DNA of 64,000 nucleotides from Dyadobacter linearis (GCF_907165045.1 NZ_CAJRAU010000006.1:372001-436000), one strand, 5' to 3'. Positions 43,057 to 53,195 are shown, counted from the stretch's first letter. Notes: generated by a model from the letters alone, not told the origin. Numbers and translations: made by a program.

Positions 43057-44574
43057 TTATTTTACTGCTATTGAAAAGGTCGAAGCAGGCAAGCCCGCCT
43101 CATTATAAAGATTAGCCCGCGTAAAAGGCTTATATGCGTACAAAACGGTGCTGATCCGTTCACCAGCCGGAACGTTGATCACGATTTCATTGCCTGAAAT
43201 TTTTGCATTTGCAGACATTTGTTTCCCATTTTCCGTCAGTAATTCAAAGCCCGTCAGCGGTGCATTGTTTTTGGTCAAAAGGTTTTTTTGTTTTGACCAA
43301 AAACCTTTCCCATTAAAAAAACGAATCCTGATCTCGCCGTTTGTAAGTGTTGCCTTTTCAGGAACCGGCCCTTCGGCTACGACATTCTTTTTATATGTGT
43401 CCCGAAGTGCCAGCAATGCGAGCCGTTCGCCGACTTCCTTCTTTTGTGTGGGATGCACGTCCAGCGAATCGCCAAAATCGTAGCTGACCGCCATGCCGGA
43501 ATTGGGGATTGTGGTCAAAAGCTTTCGTTGCGAATCCCTGAATTCGGGCCAATTGGGTCTTTCAATGCTGGATAACTGCACATAGTAAAACGGAAATGCA
43601 TAACCCCACTTCTCCCGCCAGTTTTTGACCAGCATTTCGAAAAGCTGCTCGTGCAGCGAAACATTAAACACATTGCTTTCACCCTGATACCAGATCACGC
43701 CCGCAATGGGGAAGTCAGTCAGCGGAACAATGCTCGCCTGAAAGTTGTAACCTGGCTGAAATGGATGTTTTTGATCCTTTGATTGCGCGTTACTGATATT
43801 TTTCGCAGCACGTTCACGGCACCAATCCATGACTAGGTTTGAATGTTGCCAGTCGGTGAGCATTCCGGTAAATTGCTGATCTTGTTCGAGAAGCGCACGA
43901 TCAATCCAAGATTCGGTTGGAGAACCGCCTAATGCAACCTGTATGAGGCCAATTGGGACGTTTGTTTCTTTTTTAATTTGTTTACCAAAATAATAACCGA
44001 TTGCTGAGAACGTGGCTGCCGATGATTTATCCAGCGTTTTCCAGCTGCCCGCGAAGAATTTATATTGATTGATTTTATGGAGCGAAGCAGAATCCCAAGC
44101 TGCATTCCCAGTCGAAACGGTTCCGCTCATTTTCAACAAACGTAAGTTATAATCAAATTTTCCCGCTGCCAGTTCCTCCGGCCCTGTTTTCGCATCCTGC
44201 AATGCAAAAGCCATATTCGACTGCCCGGAGCAAAGCCATACATCGCCGATCAAAATGTCACGAACATTGACTTCCTGATTCTTCGTCGAAACTGAAATAT
44301 CATACGGCCCGCCTTCTTTTGATGCCGGAAACGTCACGCTCCATTTTCCTGAACCGTCCGTTGTTACAGTCCGTATTCTTCCCAAAAACCCAACAGTTAC
44401 GTCAGTTCCACTGGCCACATTTCCGTAGATCTTAATGGGTTTGTTTCGCTGCAAAACCATGTGGTCCGAAAATACGGGAGCCAATGTGAGCTCGGTTTCC
44501 GCCACATTTTGGGCTTTGGAAAAATTAAATGCTAATACATTCAGCAGCAATAAAAATACGATTCGCGCCATCAT
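43057..44574 (-). CDS. Sialate O-acetylesterase (SGNH-like)
   Basis: A 505-aa secreted esterase removing O-acetyl groups from sialic acids so that the sialidase and lyase can act. A signal peptide (about 1-21, ending NFSKAQ) is followed by the family opening LAPVFSDHMVLQRNKPIKIYGNVASGTDVTVGF. The catalytic Ser block is IGDVWLCSGQSNMAFAL. VIWYQGESNVFNVSLHEQLFEMLVKNWREKWG follows, with DSLDVHPTQKKEVGERLALLAL carrying the Asp-His pair. The start overlaps the stop of the mutarotase-symporter gene by 4 bp (ATGA), so translation is coupled. Confidence 0.95.
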   Translation of the reverse strand: MMARIVFLLLLNVLAFNFSKAQNVAETELTLAPVFSDHMVLQRNKPIKIYGNVASGTDVTVGFLGRIRTVTTDGSGKWSVTFPASKEGGPYDISVSTKNQEVNVRDILIGDVWLCSGQSNMAFALQDAKTGPEELAAGKFDYNLRLLKMSGTVSTGNAAWDSASLHKINQYKFFAGSWKTLDKSSAATFSAIGYYFGKQIKKETNVPIGLIQVALGGSPTESWIDRALLEQDQQFTGMLTDWQHSNLVMDWCRERAAKNISNAQSKDQKHPFQPGYNFQASIVPLTDFPIAGVIWYQGESNVFNVSLHEQLFEMLVKNWREKWGYAFPFYYVQLSSIERPNWPEFRDSQRKLLTTIPNSGMAVSYDFGDSLDVHPTQKKEVGERLALLALRDTYKKNVVAEGPVPEKATLTNGEIRIRFFNGKGFWSKQKNLLTKNNAPLTGFELLTENGKQMSANAKISGNEIVINVPAGERISTVLYAYKPFTRANLYNEAGLPASTFSIAVK

Positions 44575-47222
44575 TCGTACATGGTTAAGCCTTTCAAATC
44601 GCGCTCGGCGGGCATGATCAAACTAAAAATGTAACCGAAAACCACGCAGCTTACCAGTCCGGTAAATGCGTACATGAGCAAGTGAATGTTGGTATAATGC
44701 TGGATCAGGATCTGCGTAAAACAGCTGATGACCATGCCGATCATCACGCCATTTCCGCTGGCTTTTTTGGTAAAAATTCCCAGAATAAATGCGCCACCAA
44801 TGCAGCCGGTAAACAGGCCGAGAATGGTGTTAAACTTATCCCAGAGCGAAGAAACGCCCTTGTGCGCCATATACAGCGCGATGCAGGTGACAAAAATGCC
44901 GAGCAATAATGTGGTGGTTCTGGCAAAGAACAGCGTTTGTTTTGGCGTAACGCCGGGTTTGAATTTTTGATAAAAATCCGTCGTCAGCAATGTGGCAGTG
45001 GAGTTCATGCTGGCTTCCGTGCTGCTCATGGCCGCGGCGAAAATGCCTGCGATGAGCAACCCCGACAAACCGGCCGGAAGCTGGCTTACGATATACCACG
45101 GAAAAATGTTGTCCTGATCATTCAAAGCCATATTCACCTCATGCGGATGCTCGCGGAAAAACAAAAAGAGCAACGTGCCGATCGAGAAAAAGACCAATGT
45201 GGAAGGCAATGTCAGCCACGCGCCGAGTTTCAAGCTTTTGATAGATTCCTTCTCGGATTTGGTGGTCAGATAGCGCTGCACGGTGGTTTGATCGGTGCCA
45301 TAAGTCAGCAAATTGATTGCTAACCCGCCGATTACTACAACCCAGAACGTCGGTTCGGTGAAATCGAAACGGAAGTCGAAAACCTTTAATTTATCAGCAT
45401 GATTAATGGCATTGATGCCTGCATCCCGGTCGGTAATGTGAAATGGAAGATAAAACAGGCAGAACAATGCGCCCGTGGCCAGGATCAGAACCTGGATCAC
45501 TTCCACCCAGATCACCGCCTCAATGCCGCCTTTGACCGTGAAGAAAATACTGATCGCACCGATCATAATGATGCAAATGTTGATGTCGATGCCCGTTACC
45601 AGCGTCAGCGCAATGCTCGGCAGCAGCACCACAATGCCCATCCGTCCGATTTGCAGCAACACGTAAAGCGCCGAAGCCATGACGCGTGAACCATAATTGA
45701 AGCGTTTGCCCAGATATTCGTATGCCGATGTCACCTGTAGTCGCCGGTAAAAAGGAATGAAAAATTTGGCAACCAGCGGCATTACCATAATGATCGTCAT
45801 GAGCAGGAAAAAGTAAGTCCAATCCGTGCCGTAAGTCTTGGCCGGAATGCCCATGAATGTGATGGCGCTGAGCTTTGCACCAAAGATGCTGATGCCGGCA
45901 GCCCATTGCGGAATGCGCTCACCGCCTTTGAAATAATCGTCTGTGTTGCTGGTTTTGCCGGTGAACAAGAAGCGGCCTGCCGTCATTAATAAAAAGCAAA
46001 TTCCCAAAACAGCCGAGTCGATCCAGGAAAAGAATGGCTTGTGCTGAATGCTGCCTTTCGTGATCACGGGCGTGCGGGTTCCGGGGCGGATCTCGCCGCT
46101 AGGAATGATAATGTCGTTGTTCCATTTTACCGCTGTGGTTGTCACCTGCGCTGCTCCCGGGAGCTCGCCCACGCTCGTCCAAGCGTTGGTAATGGTGTTG
46201 TATAAATAAATGTCCTTGCTAAAACCTTCGTGGGAATTCAGTAATGCGACTTTTTCCGCTTGCAGCTTTTGTTTCAGCTCGGCGGTTCCGGCTTTCGCAA
46301 TTTGTGCATTGAATGTTTCGATCTGGTGAAACACATTCCCCTTATCGCCGCCGATCAGCAGAATGTAGGAAGCACCGCTGGCAACGCCCGTCCCGGCTGA
46401 CCATGTGGTAACCTGCTTTCCATCGCTGATATCGCCGAGTTTTTGCCAGGATTTTTTAGCAGGATCATAACTAAAATTGCTGCTATGCAGATCACTGATC
46501 CCGCTCGCCGTAGCACTTCTGCCGCCGAGCACATACACCTGCGCATGCTTGCCATTATGCTGTGAAACCACCACCGAATGCGACATAGCAACCGGCAATG
46601 CAGGTAAAATCTCCCATTTCGGTGCTGCCTCAGAAAGATTCAATGCAAAAAACTGGTTGGACGGCTTGCCATTGTTTTCGCCGCCCGCCACATATATCGT
46701 GTTACCGATGCTGGTCGCGCCAGCATTGGCCAGCGCAACCGGCATATCCGGTAAGGGTTTAGAAATGATTTCATTTTTTGCAGCATTCCACTGCATCATA
46801 AAAGCCTTGTTAGTCACACCATTTTCCAGCTCTCCACCTAGACAAACGATCCCATCCGGCACGGAAACGCTGGCGCCATATGCTGCTTTTACGTGCAAAC
46901 GAGGCATCTTTGGTGTAATCCACTCATAACTGTCCTGCTTTTTTTGCAAAACATACATTTCATCCCGATACACTTTTTTGCCACCTTCCCACGGCATTCC
47001 ATTGGGGAAATTGGCTCCGCCGGCAACAATCAGCACGCCGTTATGGACGCCTGTGAATGCGCCGGCCACGCCCAGCTGTTCTTCGTCCTTTGCGGGAGCA
47101 GGCATGTTGGCAAGTTCCGACCAGACGATTTCATTCGCCTTCTGATCCTGGGCGCGCAGCGTTGGTGACCACATAAGTTGTAAGCAAAAAAGAAGACAGA
47201 AAAAAGCGGTTCCGAGCTGCAT
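44571..47222 (-). CDS. Fused NanM-type mutarotase and sodium/solute (sialic acid) symporter
   Basis: An 883-aa protein that joins two enzymes of sialic-acid uptake. After a signal peptide (about 1-24) residues about 30-395 form a Kelch-type propeller of the cyclically permuted mutarotase family (NanM/YjhT), with blades such as GVLIVAGGANFPNG, TIYVAGGENNGKPSNQFFALNL and AQVYVLGGRSATASGISDL. From about 398 to 870 it is a sodium/solute symporter with about 13 spans. These include GAKLSAITFMGIPAKTYGTDWTYF and the Na+-site helix IFAAAMSSTEASMNSTATLLTTDFY. The propeller would sit in the periplasm and convert alpha- to beta-sialic acid next to the transporter mouth. It begins by a 1-bp overlap (TAATG) with the lyase gene. 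The reading frame is continuous with no sign of assembly error. Confidence 0.93.
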   Translation of the reverse strand: MQLGTAFFCLLFCLQLMWSPTLRAQDQKANEIVWSELANMPAPAKDEEQLGVAGAFTGVHNGVLIVAGGANFPNGMPWEGGKKVYRDEMYVLQKKQDSYEWITPKMPRLHVKAAYGASVSVPDGIVCLGGELENGVTNKAFMMQWNAAKNEIISKPLPDMPVALANAGATSIGNTIYVAGGENNGKPSNQFFALNLSEAAPKWEILPALPVAMSHSVVVSQHNGKHAQVYVLGGRSATASGISDLHSSNFSYDPAKKSWQKLGDISDGKQVTTWSAGTGVASGASYILLIGGDKGNVFHQIETFNAQIAKAGTAELKQKLQAEKVALLNSHEGFSKDIYLYNTITNAWTSVGELPGAAQVTTTAVKWNNDIIIPSGEIRPGTRTPVITKGSIQHKPFFSWIDSAVLGICFLLMTAGRFLFTGKTSNTDDYFKGGERIPQWAAGISIFGAKLSAITFMGIPAKTYGTDWTYFFLLMTIIMVMPLVAKFFIPFYRRLQVTSAYEYLGKRFNYGSRVMASALYVLLQIGRMGIVVLLPSIALTLVTGIDINICIIMIGAISIFFTVKGGIEAVIWVEVIQVLILATGALFCLFYLPFHITDRDAGINAINHADKLKVFDFRFDFTEPTFWVVVIGGLAINLLTYGTDQTTVQRYLTTKSEKESIKSLKLGAWLTLPSTLVFFSIGTLLFLFFREHPHEVNMALNDQDNIFPWYIVSQLPAGLSGLLIAGIFAAAMSSTEASMNSTATLLTTDFYQKFKPGVTPKQTLFFARTTTLLLGIFVTCIALYMAHKGVSSLWDKFNTILGLFTGCIGGAFILGIFTKKASGNGVMIGMVISCFTQILIQHYTNIHLLMYAFTGLVSCVVFGYIFSLIMPAERDLKGLTMYE

Positions 47223-48163
47223 TAATGAATGGTTTTGGTCATAAGCTGACCTGATTTAAACGAATCGAAATCAAGCGCGGCCACATCCGATTGGAATGCT
47301 TCAAACTGCGCGTCGCTCATATTTTTTACGGGTAAGCGAAATTTACCACAATCCATCCCCACCACTTTCATATAAGCCTTACCGACTGAAATTCCACCAT
47401 ATTTGCCTAGCAAACGGATCATATCAATTGATTTCTGCTGTAATGTGCCTGCTTTAACAATATCGTTCTGTTCAAAAGCTTCTATTAATTCATAATAAAG
47501 CGGCGCCGCATAGTTGAATGTGCTGCCGACCGCGCCCTTCGCACCGACAGCCAGGGCAGAAAGCATGTTTTCATCGCGGCCCCAAAGCATATCGTATTTG
47601 CCATTCCGGAAATTCAGGCATGATTGAAAATCCATGAAATCCTCGTGCGTATACTTGATCCCGGCAAAGTTTGGAAGCCGCCCGTCGATGGCTTTCAGCA
47701 GATCAAACATTGGGAAACCTACGCCGGTGAGCACCGGAATGTGGTAATAATAGAAAGGCATTTGCGGCACCGTTTCGGCAACGGCGATGATGCATTCGGC
47801 CAGCATTTCCACATTAGCCGGTTTGAAATAAAAAGGACTCGTGAATGAAACCGCGTCCAAACCGATTTGCTCGGCATGTTTTGCCAATTCAATGCAATCG
47901 GCAATGCAAGTCCCGCCCAGCAAAGGCATAATGGTGAAATCCTGATCCGCTTTTGCACAAACTGCCCACGCCTCGGCCACCTGCATTTTCTCCGAAACCG
48001 TCAGCGAAACGCCTTCACCCGTGGAGCCGCAAATGAATGCGCCGGTCACGCCATTTTGTTTCAAAAATTGATAATACGCTGGAATCAGATCCAGGTTAAG
48101 GCTGCCGTCTGCGTGCATGGGTGTAAACGGAGCGGCAATGAGGCCTTTCAAATGTAAATTCAT
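47222..48163 (-). CDS. nanA: N-acetylneuraminate lyase (DapA/NAL superfamily)
   Basis: A 313-aa cytoplasmic aldolase of the DHDPS/NAL superfamily, cleaving sialic acid to pyruvate and ManNAc. The family signature is GLIAAPFTPMHADGSLNLDLIP with GAFICGSTGEGVSLTVSEKMQVAEAW. MPFYYYHIPVLTGVGFPM carries the catalytic-support Tyr, and FAGIKYTHEDFMDFQSCL carries the Schiff-base Lys in GIKYT. The GSTGEG motif is the carboxylate-binding loop. The operon (sialidase, esterase, epimerase, transporter) makes NAL activity much more likely than dihydrodipicolinate synthesis. The stop overlaps the next gene by one base. Confidence 0.95.
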   Translation of the reverse strand: MNLHLKGLIAAPFTPMHADGSLNLDLIPAYYQFLKQNGVTGAFICGSTGEGVSLTVSEKMQVAEAWAVCAKADQDFTIMPLLGGTCIADCIELAKHAEQIGLDAVSFTSPFYFKPANVEMLAECIIAVAETVPQMPFYYYHIPVLTGVGFPMFDLLKAIDGRLPNFAGIKYTHEDFMDFQSCLNFRNGKYDMLWGRDENMLSALAVGAKGAVGSTFNYAAPLYYELIEAFEQNDIVKAGTLQQKSIDMIRLLGKYGGISVGKAYMKVVGMDCGKFRLPVKNMSDAQFEAFQSDVAALDFDSFKSGQLMTKTIH

Positions 48164-48187
48164 AATATAATGTTGATAATCTGATGC

Positions 48188-49768
48188 TTAATTTGGTCTT
48201 GCGGTTTGGTAACCCGGCGTTTGCGCCACGAGCGGATCATTGGTCCAGATGTTAGCCTCAATCGGCCATAGAATCCGGTAAGCTTGTGTGGCTTTGTCGA
48301 GCAGGCCGTAAGGATGGCTTGCACTCTTAAATATAAGTGGTTCAGCGCCATACTTCATCCTGCGGAGGTCGTACCAGCGTTTTCCCTCGTGCACAAATTC
48401 CTTGGTACGCTCTTCAAAAATTGCCAGTTCATTGGCATCTTTTCCGGCGTTTTTAAATGGCTTCGGATCCTTTGCAGGTGCAAAAGCGCGGTCGCGCACC
48501 GGCTGAATAAACGCAGCTGGATCACCGCCTTCTGCATTGGTAATTTCGGCAAGCATCAGCAAGCGGTCTGCCTCCCGATACACCGGCCAGTCGTCGGAAA
48601 AGTAGCGTTTGTTGGCATCGATGGTTCCCAGGAATTTCACCAGCGCGGTGTTTTTAATGGTTGTTACATAAGGCTTCACGTCCGTATTGACTTTATAAAA
48701 ATCATAAAAAGTAGCATTCCGCCGCGTGTCGGCTATATCGTAAGATTGGAACAGCTCAAAAGTGTAAGCATAGCGCTGGATCACTTGCATGGAATTAGGC
48801 GCAGCCAATGTCAAAGGATCAACCAGAAAATTGCCCACTCCTGCGCTGACCGTTGAATCCTTGTAATGCAGTCCGTTGAAATTAAATGTGGAATAAGTGT
48901 AAGCCGCCACATTACCCATTTCAGCCTCACCTACCCGGAAGCGGATCGCAAAAATGATCTCAGCATTATTCTTTTGATTATAGGCAAAAACGTTGGCAAA
49001 ATTGGGAAGTAACGCGCTGCCCGTCACCGCATTCAAAGCCGTTTTGGCTTCTGCCAGATCGGCTGTTGCATTATACACTTTGGCCGACCATAGGAAAACT
49101 TCTCCTTTGAGCATTAAAGCCGCATTCGGTGACCATTGACTTTTGTCCGTAGCCGCACCCTGCGCGCCAAATAACGAGATTGATTTGTTCACGTCCGCCT
49201 TGATCGCCGCCAGCACATCCGCCTCGGAAGCACGGGCTTTTCTGAGCAAAACCGCGTCCGTTGTGCCATTCAAAACATCCGCTTCGAGCACCAGCGGCAC
49301 GCCGCCATATGTCCGCAGCAAGTGAAAATAATAGTAAGCACGCATCGCATAAGCTTGTCCTAAAAGATAGCTTTTGCGCGTTTCGGAAAGGAAAGAGATC
49401 GCTTCAACTTTCTGGATAAATAGATTTAGCTGCAAAATCGGGCCATAAAATCCTGCCCAGTTACTAACGCCGGAAGATGTTTCTTCCAAACGCTGCTCGA
49501 TCACCGGAAGCTCATTCAATGAAGTCGCCTGACGGTCCACGGTGCTGTAATTGCCGCCGCGCATTTCGCCCAGGCGCAGAAACTGGAACTGGTTGTCCCG
49601 GAATTGCTTGTGCAAACCCACCATGAAATTGCTAACCTGCGATTCGTTTTGCCAAAAGTTGCTGTCGCCGAAATAATCCTGCGGCGTGAGTTCAAGCGCA
49701 TCCTGGCAGGCGCTGCCCAGCACCGAAAGCAGAGCCCAGCAAATGTAAATTCTGATCTTTTTCATCAT
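48188..49768 (-). CDS. SusD/RagB-family lipoprotein of the sialic-acid operon (NanU-like)
   Basis: A 526-aa surface lipoprotein (lipobox LGSAC, Cys about 20) with the RagB/SusD fold. Evidence includes SYLLGQAYAMRAYYYFHLLRTYGGVPLVLEADVLNG, READRLLMLAEITNAEGGDPAAFIQPVRDRAF and FVHEGKRWYDLRRMKYG. In Bacteroides and Tannerella the partner pair NanO/NanU binds and imports free sialic acid, and the position here at the head of the nan genes fits that. The frame extends to 49792, but the ATG at 49768 gives a normal lipoprotein signal. It starts 1 bp after the SusC stop. Confidence 0.93.
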   Translation of the reverse strand: MMKKIRIYICWALLSVLGSACQDALELTPQDYFGDSNFWQNESQVSNFMVGLHKQFRDNQFQFLRLGEMRGGNYSTVDRQATSLNELPVIEQRLEETSSGVSNWAGFYGPILQLNLFIQKVEAISFLSETRKSYLLGQAYAMRAYYYFHLLRTYGGVPLVLEADVLNGTTDAVLLRKARASEADVLAAIKADVNKSISLFGAQGAATDKSQWSPNAALMLKGEVFLWSAKVYNATADLAEAKTALNAVTGSALLPNFANVFAYNQKNNAEIIFAIRFRVGEAEMGNVAAYTYSTFNFNGLHYKDSTVSAGVGNFLVDPLTLAAPNSMQVIQRYAYTFELFQSYDIADTRRNATFYDFYKVNTDVKPYVTTIKNTALVKFLGTIDANKRYFSDDWPVYREADRLLMLAEITNAEGGDPAAFIQPVRDRAFAPAKDPKPFKNAGKDANELAIFEERTKEFVHEGKRWYDLRRMKYGAEPLIFKSASHPYGLLDKATQAYRILWPIEANIWTNDPLVAQTPGYQTARPN

Positions 49769-49769
49769 G

Positions 49770-52700
49770 TCAAAAAGTGAAATTGGCTCCAAGAATAAGG
49801 GTTGTAGGAATAGTATAAGCGCTGTTTTGTGAGCCGGTGCGCTCGGGCAGGCTCAGCATTTTGTTGGTAACATAGCCCAGGTTCTGCCCGGTGGCCGTGA
49901 ATGTTAATCCCGCAATTTTTGCACGCTGCAAAAGGGAAGAAGGAACAGTGTAGCTTAACGAGATCTCACGGAATGCGAGGTAAGACGAGTTGACCCAGAA
50001 CATGCTGCTAGGCCGGTCGAAATTCTTGGAATTCAGCTGATCTGCCCAAGTATAGCGCGGATATTTCGCATTAGGATTCTCCGGCGTCCAGGTGTCTTTT
50101 ACCAATTCGGTTGCATTGAATTCTCCCTGGAAGCTGCCCAGTGCCCACATTTGCTGGAAGTCCATTTGTTTGTGACCCAAGGCAAAATCCATCCGGGCGA
50201 AAAGGGAAAGGTTTTTCCAGCGAACTGTTGTGTTGAAACCACCCGTCCATCTCGGGATTGTGCGCCCAAGTGAAACCATATCGCGGGTGTCGATGGTGTC
50301 GTTTTGATCCAGGTCTTTCCACATCATATCGCCCAGTTGGGTTGAAATGTAGGTGGCCCTGTTCAGGTTTCTGGAATTGATCAATGCATTGCTGGCCACC
50401 CGTTTTCCGGCGGATGCGCCATATTGCACTTCGCCGGCGGCAATGTCTATCTTATTGTATTTGTCCAGATCTTCGCCCGTGCGGATGATGCCATCGCTCA
50501 CGTAACCGAAAATCTCGCCTGGCTCCTGCCCTTCCTGCAAGCCGCCCGCCCAGATCACATTACCCGACCTCGGATCATACACGCGCTGGCCGCCCTGACG
50601 GTTATTTTCATTGCCGTTGAATGGCAGTTTCAGGACCTTATTCTTGTTCCAGGCCGCGTTAGCACCGATTTGCACCGTAAAATCCTGCTTTTGAACTGCC
50701 TTAAAAACACCTTCCAGTTCTACCCCGCGGTTGCGCATGCTTCCATTGTTGGTGCGAACGCTGGCCACACCAGCAGACGTTGGCAACAATACGCTGGCGA
50801 TTTTGTCCGTGGTTACGCGGTTGTAGACGGCAATGTTCGTGGTGATGCGGTTATTGAAAAATCCCATTTCCACGCCTGCTTCCACCGTGTTGCTCTTCTC
50901 CCATCTCAGGTTTGGATTGGCTACGCCGGTTTGCAAAAAGCCGATGCTGCCGTTGTAAGGAATTTGCGAACCATATGACCCTTGCAGTTCGTAAACGCCG
51001 ATCCCATTGTTTGTGCCAATGCCAATGTTCCCGTTCTTGCCATAACTCGCGCGGAGTTTCAGGAAGGAAAGCCACTGCTGTGTAGAAGCCATAAATTCCT
51101 CTTTATGCACCAGCCAGCCAGCCGAGAATGCCGGGAAAGTACCAAACTGGTTGTTGCCAATCAATCGGGAATAGCCGTCACGCCTTACTGTAAACGAAGC
51201 AAGATATTTGCCGTCGTAATCGTAGTTCAACCTTGCAAAACCAGACATAATGCGCTCCTGCGTGTGGTAGGAATCAACGCTGCGCGTGTTTGCGTCATTG
51301 GTCGTCAGGCCCAGGTCCTGAAAATCGTCTGTGGGTGCGAGACGGCCTGCAGCACTGAAACCACGGGTGGCTTCATCGTAATATTCGAATCCTGCCATGG
51401 CGTCGATGTAATTCTTGCCGAAAGATTTTTTGTAGTTTAAAATGGCATTGTAAGTCTGGCGAATGGTGCGGTCGAAACCGGCCGATGATGCCCTGTCGCG
51501 GTTCCAGCCTGTATTCGGATTGGCCGGGTTCATAATTCCAATCCGGTAATCGCGGTTGAAAGATTCACTTTCGGCTTCGTCGTACATTAAGATCCCGCCG
51601 ATCCTCAGAAACAAATCATCACTGAAATCGACCTTGAATGCCTGCCCGAGCGTGAATTTGTCCGACTGATTTCTTCTTTTGTACTTATCAATGTTCAGGC
51701 TTGGATTACCATCGCTGGCGTCGCGACCGAGGATCAGGTCGCCATTTACATTGGTACCACGCATGGTTGGCGGCGCAGAAAGCATCCTTCCCCAGTAATT
51801 GGCTTCACCGTTTTGAAGCGACTGATCGCGCCAGTTGGCTCTTGCAAAAGCAATGCTGCTTTCGGATTTCAGCCAGCTTTTGATCTTATAATCACCATTC
51901 AATGTGAAGGTTAACCTGCGGTAGAATGTGCCGAGCGAAAGTCCGTCTTCATTGTAGTAGCCCAAATTGGCATAGTAACCGCCTTTTTCATTCCCACCAT
52001 TCATACCAATGTTATAATCCTGGGAAATAGCAGGCGATTTGAACGCATAATCACCGTAGTTAAAATCTTTGTAAATCAGGTCCGCATTTGTTCCGTTGGG
52101 GTCGTAGGCTCCTGCCTCATTGGTTTTGATGGGATCTTTCATCGTTTTCCAGCCGTCATTTGCACTAAGCAATTCGCGGTTCTGGTCGGTGAGGCGCATG
52201 GTGCTCCATATGGCGCGGGAATCATAATTTCCGTCCAGAATGGCTCCGTTCGCATCTTTATATAAGTTTCCTGTTCCGCGCGGACCAACGCCGCTGAGTA
52301 ATGAGGAAGTAGTGACGCCGTTTTTGATAGCTTCCACCACGCCCATCCGTGTCCATTTGATGTAGTCCTCCGCATTGAGATAATCATAAGGAACATTCAG
52401 AAAATTGATCCCGGTTTTGGATTTGAATGTAATGGATGAGGAGCCGGCTTTTCCTCTTTTGGAAGTGATTAACACCACACCATTGCTTGCACGCGCTCCG
52501 TAAATGGCTGTGGCAGAAGCATCTTTCAACACTTCCATGCTTTCGATATCGTCCGGGTTAATGTCGCTTAGTGAACCGCGGACCTGGCCGTCCACCACGA
52601 TGAGCGGGCTGCCGCTGCCGTCGAAGTTGGTGCCGCCGCGCAATGTAATGCTGGCAACCGAGCCCGGGCGGCCTGTTGAAGTGGCAACCCTTACGCCTGC

Positions 52701-53153
52701 GATGGTTCCCGCCAGAGCCTGCGCCGGGTTCGAGCGCATTCCCGTTTCCAGGACTTTGGAATCTAGCTTGGCAATGGAAGAAGTGATCTTGGTCCGGCTT
52801 GCGGAGCCATAACCGGTTACCACGACCTCATTTAATGAAGAAACATCCGGTTTTAGAAAAATATCGAGCTTTTCAGAAACACCGACGGGCACTTCCTGCA
52901 TCACATAGCCAACCATCCTGAATTGTATCACATCACCACCGCTCACCTGGATCGAGTAATCACCGTCCACCGAAGTTTCCGTAGCAATGCTTTTTCCTTT
53001 GAGCAAAACCGTAACGTTGGGAAGCGGCTGGTTGTCGTCCTCGGAAATCACCTTGCCGGTGAGCAACCTGCCCGACTGCGCTTGCAAAGCCACTGCAAGG
53101 AACACGCCTGCGAGACTGAGAAGCACTTTTAAGCGCGTAATGTTGAATTTCAT
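49770..53153 (-). CDS. SusC/RagA-family TonB-linked receptor of the sialic-acid operon (NanO-like)
   Basis: An 1127-aa outer-membrane receptor without STN domain. A signal peptide (about 1-25, VALQAQ) is followed by a carboxypeptidase-regulatory-like domain (LTGKVISEDDNQPLPNVTVLLKG) and LNEVVVTGYGSASRTKITSS. The plug has SMEVLKDASATAIYGARASNGVVLIT, and a large barrel ends TLILGANFTF. It is the first gene of the seven-gene operon and would bring in sialic acid or sialyl-oligosaccharides with its SusD partner. The absence of STN agrees with control by the FadR-type repressor encoded divergently, rather than by a sigma/anti-sigma pair. Confidence 0.95.
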   Translation of the reverse strand: MKFNITRLKVLLSLAGVFLAVALQAQSGRLLTGKVISEDDNQPLPNVTVLLKGKSIATETSVDGDYSIQVSGGDVIQFRMVGYVMQEVPVGVSEKLDIFLKPDVSSLNEVVVTGYGSASRTKITSSIAKLDSKVLETGMRSNPAQALAGTIAGVRVATSTGRPGSVASITLRGGTNFDGSGSPLIVVDGQVRGSLSDINPDDIESMEVLKDASATAIYGARASNGVVLITSKRGKAGSSSITFKSKTGINFLNVPYDYLNAEDYIKWTRMGVVEAIKNGVTTSSLLSGVGPRGTGNLYKDANGAILDGNYDSRAIWSTMRLTDQNRELLSANDGWKTMKDPIKTNEAGAYDPNGTNADLIYKDFNYGDYAFKSPAISQDYNIGMNGGNEKGGYYANLGYYNEDGLSLGTFYRRLTFTLNGDYKIKSWLKSESSIAFARANWRDQSLQNGEANYWGRMLSAPPTMRGTNVNGDLILGRDASDGNPSLNIDKYKRRNQSDKFTLGQAFKVDFSDDLFLRIGGILMYDEAESESFNRDYRIGIMNPANPNTGWNRDRASSAGFDRTIRQTYNAILNYKKSFGKNYIDAMAGFEYYDEATRGFSAAGRLAPTDDFQDLGLTTNDANTRSVDSYHTQERIMSGFARLNYDYDGKYLASFTVRRDGYSRLIGNNQFGTFPAFSAGWLVHKEEFMASTQQWLSFLKLRASYGKNGNIGIGTNNGIGVYELQGSYGSQIPYNGSIGFLQTGVANPNLRWEKSNTVEAGVEMGFFNNRITTNIAVYNRVTTDKIASVLLPTSAGVASVRTNNGSMRNRGVELEGVFKAVQKQDFTVQIGANAAWNKNKVLKLPFNGNENNRQGGQRVYDPRSGNVIWAGGLQEGQEPGEIFGYVSDGIIRTGEDLDKYNKIDIAAGEVQYGASAGKRVASNALINSRNLNRATYISTQLGDMMWKDLDQNDTIDTRDMVSLGRTIPRWTGGFNTTVRWKNLSLFARMDFALGHKQMDFQQMWALGSFQGEFNATELVKDTWTPENPNAKYPRYTWADQLNSKNFDRPSSMFWVNSSYLAFREISLSYTVPSSLLQRAKIAGLTFTATGQNLGYVTNKMLSLPERTGSQNSAYTIPTTLILGANFTF

Positions 53154-53176
53154 AAAAGGCTAAGTTTTAGGATTTG

Positions 53177-53195
53177 TATTATGTATGACATAATA
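53177..53195. promoter_or_regulatory. Candidate operator 1 for the FadR-family regulator
   Basis: TATTATGTATGACATAATA consists of perfect 8-bp inverted arms (TATTATGT/ACATAATA) around a 3-bp centre. The GTnnnAC core is typical of FadR-subfamily sites as I recall them. It overlaps the candidate start region of the nan operon. Confidence 0.65.

Noticed and set aside
44571..47222. Mutarotase-symporter as two genes joined by a sequencing error
   Set aside because: The frame is continuous through the linker around residue 395, with no internal stop, start or ribosome-binding site, and the lengths of both halves are normal.
47222..48163. Dihydrodipicolinate synthase (lysine biosynthesis) as the function of this DapA-like gene
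   Set aside because: The family allows it, but the gene lies inside a sialidase/esterase/epimerase/transporter operon with overlapping stops and starts, so neuraminate lyase is far more likely.
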